A stretch of DNA of 18,848 nt, taken from assembly GCA_937901455.1 (NCBI GenBank), contig CALDIA010000222.1, positions 1 to 18,848 on the forward strand, read 5' to 3'. Numbering within the stretch: the first letter of the stretch is position 1; each line of letters starts with the position of its first letter. This document shows, piece after piece, positions 16,877 to 18,848 of the stretch. The stretch is from an uncultured Bacteroidales bacterium (GTDB lineage Bacteria; Bacteroidota; Bacteroidia; Bacteroidales; WCHB1-69). A program made the position numbers and the translations under genes. The notes beneath the pieces were generated by a model. That model was given only the letters and a program-made list of their open reading frames with translations, did no database searches and was not told where the DNA came from.

Positions 16877-17932
16877 ATGCCCGAAAAAACAACCATAACT
16901 CTTCCTAACGGCACGAAAGTCGAGGCCACTGCTCCCGTCATCATTTCGGCGAGCCGTAGCACCGACATTCCAGCGTTCTATGCCAAGTGGTTCATCAACC
17001 GTTTGCGGGCTGGCTATTGCGTGTGGTACAATCCGTTCAATCAGAAACCGATGTATATTTCGTTCGAGAAATGCAAGGTGGTGGTGTTCTGGACGAAGAA
17101 TCCACGTCCGCTCCTGCCGTTGCTTCGCGAACTCGATGAGCGCGGCATCCACTATTATTTCCAATTCACCCTCAACGACTACGACAACGAGCGATTTGAA
17201 CCCAACGTGCCAAGCGTGGAGCAACGTGTGCAGACGTTCCGCCAATTGTCGGAGATGGTGGGCAAAGAGCGCGTGATATGGCGTTTCGACCCGCTGATTG
17301 TTACGCCACAGCTCTCGCCTCGCGATTTGCTCATAAAGGTCTGGAACTTAGGCAACAAACTCAAAGGATTGACGGACAAACTCGTCTTCAGCTTTATCGA
17401 CATCAACGGCTACCGCAAGGTGCAGAGCAATTTGGTGAAGGAGACCGACCAGTTCTCGAAAGAGAGCATCAGCCAAGCGGAGTTCACCTCGGAGCAGATG
17501 AACGAAATTGCCGACGGACTCGCCAAGTGCCGCGACCGCTGGGAGCAAGAGGGTTGGAGCATTGAACTTGCCACCTGCGGCGAAAAAATCGACCTCGACA
17601 AGTACGGCATCGCCCACAACCGCTGCATCGACGGCGAACTGATGAAACGCCTCTGGACTGACGACGAGGAGCTGCTCTACTACCTGAGTTATGGCAAGCT
17701 TCCCGACAAGGCTTCGCTGTTCGGAATGGATTTCAGCCGCCCTGCCCTGTCGCCCGAAAAGATGAAGGACAAAGGTCAGCGGCTTCTCTGCGGCTGCATG
17801 ATGAGCAAAGATATTGGCATGTACAACACATGTAGCCATTTTTGCGTCTATTGCTACGCCAACACATCGAAAGCGGTGGTGCTGAAAAACCGTGGCAAGC
17901 ACAGTGCCGAGAGTGAGAGGATAATTGAGTGA
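16877..17932 (+). CDS. DUF1848 family protein with C-terminal CX3CX2C cluster
   Basis: A 351-residue protein from the ATG at 16877; a TTG six bases earlier is a poorer start. The N-terminal part has the family-typical SASRSTDIPAFYAKW and the later VVFWTKNPRPLL and WRFDPL segments. Near the C-terminus, CGC (Cys305, 307) is followed by Cys319, Cys323 and Cys326 in the pattern CSHFCVYC, exactly the CX3CX2C spacing that binds the 4Fe-4S cluster in radical-SAM enzymes, but at the wrong end of the protein for the classic fold. An iron-sulfur or other metal site is likely; the reaction is unknown. The gene is clearly richer in G+C than the operon at the left of the window (57% in a 60-base sample at 17281 against 35% at 10021). 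It is co-directional with, and nine bases after, the ATPase gene, so it is probably co-transcribed. Confidence 0.88.
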   Translation: MPEKTTITLPNGTKVEATAPVIISASRSTDIPAFYAKWFINRLRAGYCVWYNPFNQKPMYISFEKCKVVVFWTKNPRPLLPLLRELDERGIHYYFQFTLNDYDNERFEPNVPSVEQRVQTFRQLSEMVGKERVIWRFDPLIVTPQLSPRDLLIKVWNLGNKLKGLTDKLVFSFIDINGYRKVQSNLVKETDQFSKESISQAEFTSEQMNEIADGLAKCRDRWEQEGWSIELATCGEKIDLDKYGIAHNRCIDGELMKRLWTDDEELLYYLSYGKLPDKASLFGMDFSRPALSPEKMKDKGQRLLCGCMMSKDIGMYNTCSHFCVYCYANTSKAVVLKNRGKHSAESERIIE

Positions 17933-17971
17933 GAGGATTATTGTAAATGTTCAACCGTCCCATATTTGTCA

Positions 17972-17989
17972 TTTTTCAGGGAAAGTCAA
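17972..17989. repeat. Right copy of the 18-base direct repeat
   Basis: TTTTTCAGGGAAAGTCAA, one base different from the copy at 15022-15039. It lies 40 bases after the DUF1848 stop codon, so the two copies bracket about 2.95 kb containing two genes. Confidence 0.6.
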
Positions 17990-18003
17990 TGATAGAATTA
18001 AAA

Positions 18004-18049
18004 ATTGAAAATCTTGGGAATTTTGTATTGAAAATCTTAGGAATTTTGT
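18004..18049. repeat. Tandem 23-base repeat upstream of the second ATPase
   Basis: Two head-to-tail copies (18004-18026 and 18027-18049), differing by one base (TTGGG against TTAGG), beginning ATTGAAAATCTT and ending GGAATTTTGT. The second copy contains the likely -33 TTG and ends on the T of the -7 element, so a protein bound here would sit on the promoter. Confidence 0.8.
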
Positions 18050-18056
18050 ATTTTTG
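18028..18056 (+). promoter_or_regulatory. Bacteroidetes-type promoter of the second ATPase
   Basis: A TTG at 18028-18030 and a consensus TAnnTTTG at 18049-18056 (TATTTTTG) are separated by 18 bases, a near-ideal primary sigma promoter of the phylum. Transcription should start near 18063, only some 11-17 bases before the start codon. Confidence 0.65.
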
Positions 18057-18079
18057 CCGCATAATTAAAGACAATGATT

Positions 18080-18848
18080 ATGTATTATCCGAGACTCGTT
18101 GAAAGAGAGATAGAAAGGGCAATCAAAACATCAGGTGCTGTGTTGGTGACCGGTCCGAAATTCTGCGGAAAAACGACCACGTGTATGCTTTATCAGAAAA
18201 GTTTTGTGAAATTGAACACGAAGCAAGCTATTGCCATGGCCAGAATAAACCCGAAAGGCGCTCTGCTGGGTGATAAGCCCCGACTGATTGACGAATGGCA
18301 GAAAGCACCGGACATTTGGAATCAGGTGAAGGATGATTTGGACTCTCATTACGAGTTCGGAAAATACATTCTGACGGGCAGCGCCACCCCGGCAGACAAA
18401 ACAGAGGTCCATCACAGTGGTGTGGGAAGAATAACTCCTGTAAAAATGCGACCGATGAGCCTTTGGGAATCGAATGAATCAAAAGGCACGGTGTCGTTAA
18501 GCGATTTGTTTGACGGAGGCAGGGAGTTCCCGTGGGATATGAATCAGGGCTTCACCCTCGACAATGTCGCCCACCTTCTTTGTCGTGGCGGTTGGCCCAT
18601 CTCGGTACTGGCGCCACAAGAGATTGCCCTTGAGATTACAAAGAACTACTGGAACGGGCTGTTCGTGTTTGAGGACTGTGAGAATGAACGTTTCCGCAAC
18701 AAGAAACCCGAGGTGCTGAAGATGATTGTGAGAAGTCATGCACGACACATATCGTCGGAGGCTGCCATTTCGACAATAATCGCCGATGTGCGGCAAAGCA
18801 ATGAAAGAACCATGGATGCGAAGACGTTTGACGACTACATGGAGGCAC
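18080..18848 (+). CDS. AAA_14/DUF4143-type ATPase, truncated by the window edge
   Basis: An open frame with no stop from the ATG at 18080 (or 18074, giving MIMYYPRL) to the end of the window, 256 complete codons. Walker A is GPKFCGKT (residues 25-32), Walker B is RLIDEWQ (Asp71, Glu72), and a TGSATP sensor motif follows. This GPK-x-CGKT / IDEWQ version belongs to a different branch of the AAA_14 family from the ATPase at 15614, so the two are not recent duplicates. The C-terminal DUF4143 part should begin in the second half and continue past the window. It is expressed from its own repeat-containing promoter. Its function is unknown. Confidence 0.87.
   Translation, partial: MYYPRLVEREIERAIKTSGAVLVTGPKFCGKTTTCMLYQKSFVKLNTKQAIAMARINPKGALLGDKPRLIDEWQKAPDIWNQVKDDLDSHYEFGKYILTGSATPADKTEVHHSGVGRITPVKMRPMSLWESNESKGTVSLSDLFDGGREFPWDMNQGFTLDNVAHLLCRGGWPISVLAPQEIALEITKNYWNGLFVFEDCENERFRNKKPEVLKMIVRSHARHISSEAAISTIIADVRQSNERTMDAKTFDDYMEA

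Noticed and set aside
17348..17902. 184-codon minus-strand frame opposite the DUF1848 gene
   Set aside because: It is antisense to a well-supported gene of a known family and arises from its GC-rich codon use; no domain is visible.
18131..18796. Minus-strand frames opposite the right-edge ATPase
   Set aside because: The plus-strand frame is open throughout with Walker A, Walker B and sensor motifs, so the minus frames are shadows.

Overview
The window looks like a chromosomal segment of a gut- or rumen-type Bacteroidales bacterium (Bacteroides/Prevotella/Muribaculaceae range; I cannot name the species). The reasons are the Bacteroidetes-type -7 promoter motif TAnnTTTG at 15564 and 18049, weak or absent Shine-Dalgarno sequences, AT-rich coding DNA, and the families present (InlB-type B repeats, AAA_14/DUF4143 ATPases, DUF1848). 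No RNA genes, CRISPR array, transposase or phage gene is visible.

Region 1 (33-15019) is one long plus-strand operon of eight genes with gaps of only 4-34 bases. It opens with a SrfB-like actin/Hsp70-fold ATPase and a SrfC-like P-loop protein. The third gene is a striking fusion: a SrfA-like N-terminal domain, two InlB-type repeats, a poly-leucine membrane helix, a complete subtilisin (S8) protease and a YfaP/DUF2135-like C-terminal domain. Then come a four-helix membrane protein with a large periplasmic insert, a second P-loop protein with GTPase-like motifs, a large single-pass protein whose N-terminus weakly recalls GTPase-associated adaptor (GAP1) domains, a small N-terminally anchored protein, and a secreted coiled-coil protein. 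I read this as a trans-envelope machine: two cytoplasmic GTPase-like switches and an actin-like ATPase inside, single-pass linkers in the inner membrane, and a serine protease plus coiled-coil proteins in the periplasm. It is an expanded relative of the enterobacterial srfABC locus, whose mechanism is unresolved. As a whole assembly I do not recognise it, and it is the best candidate here for an undescribed system. A conflict/defence or envelope-surveillance role is inference.

Region 2 (15020-15613) is intergenic. It has a possible terminator, a GC-rich block (about two thirds G+C by hand count in 15121-15300) that I cannot assign, two sets of short direct repeats, and a promoter with two copies of the perfect inverted repeat TGCCAA-N2-TTGGCA.

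Region 3 (15614-17932) is a two-gene unit: an AAA_14/DUF4143 ATPase and a DUF1848 protein with a C-terminal CX3CX2C cluster. An 18-base near-identical direct repeat lies on both sides of regions 2-3 (15022 and 17972).

Region 4 (17933-18848) has a tandem 23-base repeat running into a promoter, then a second, different AAA_14/DUF4143-type ATPase whose reading frame is open to the right edge of the window.
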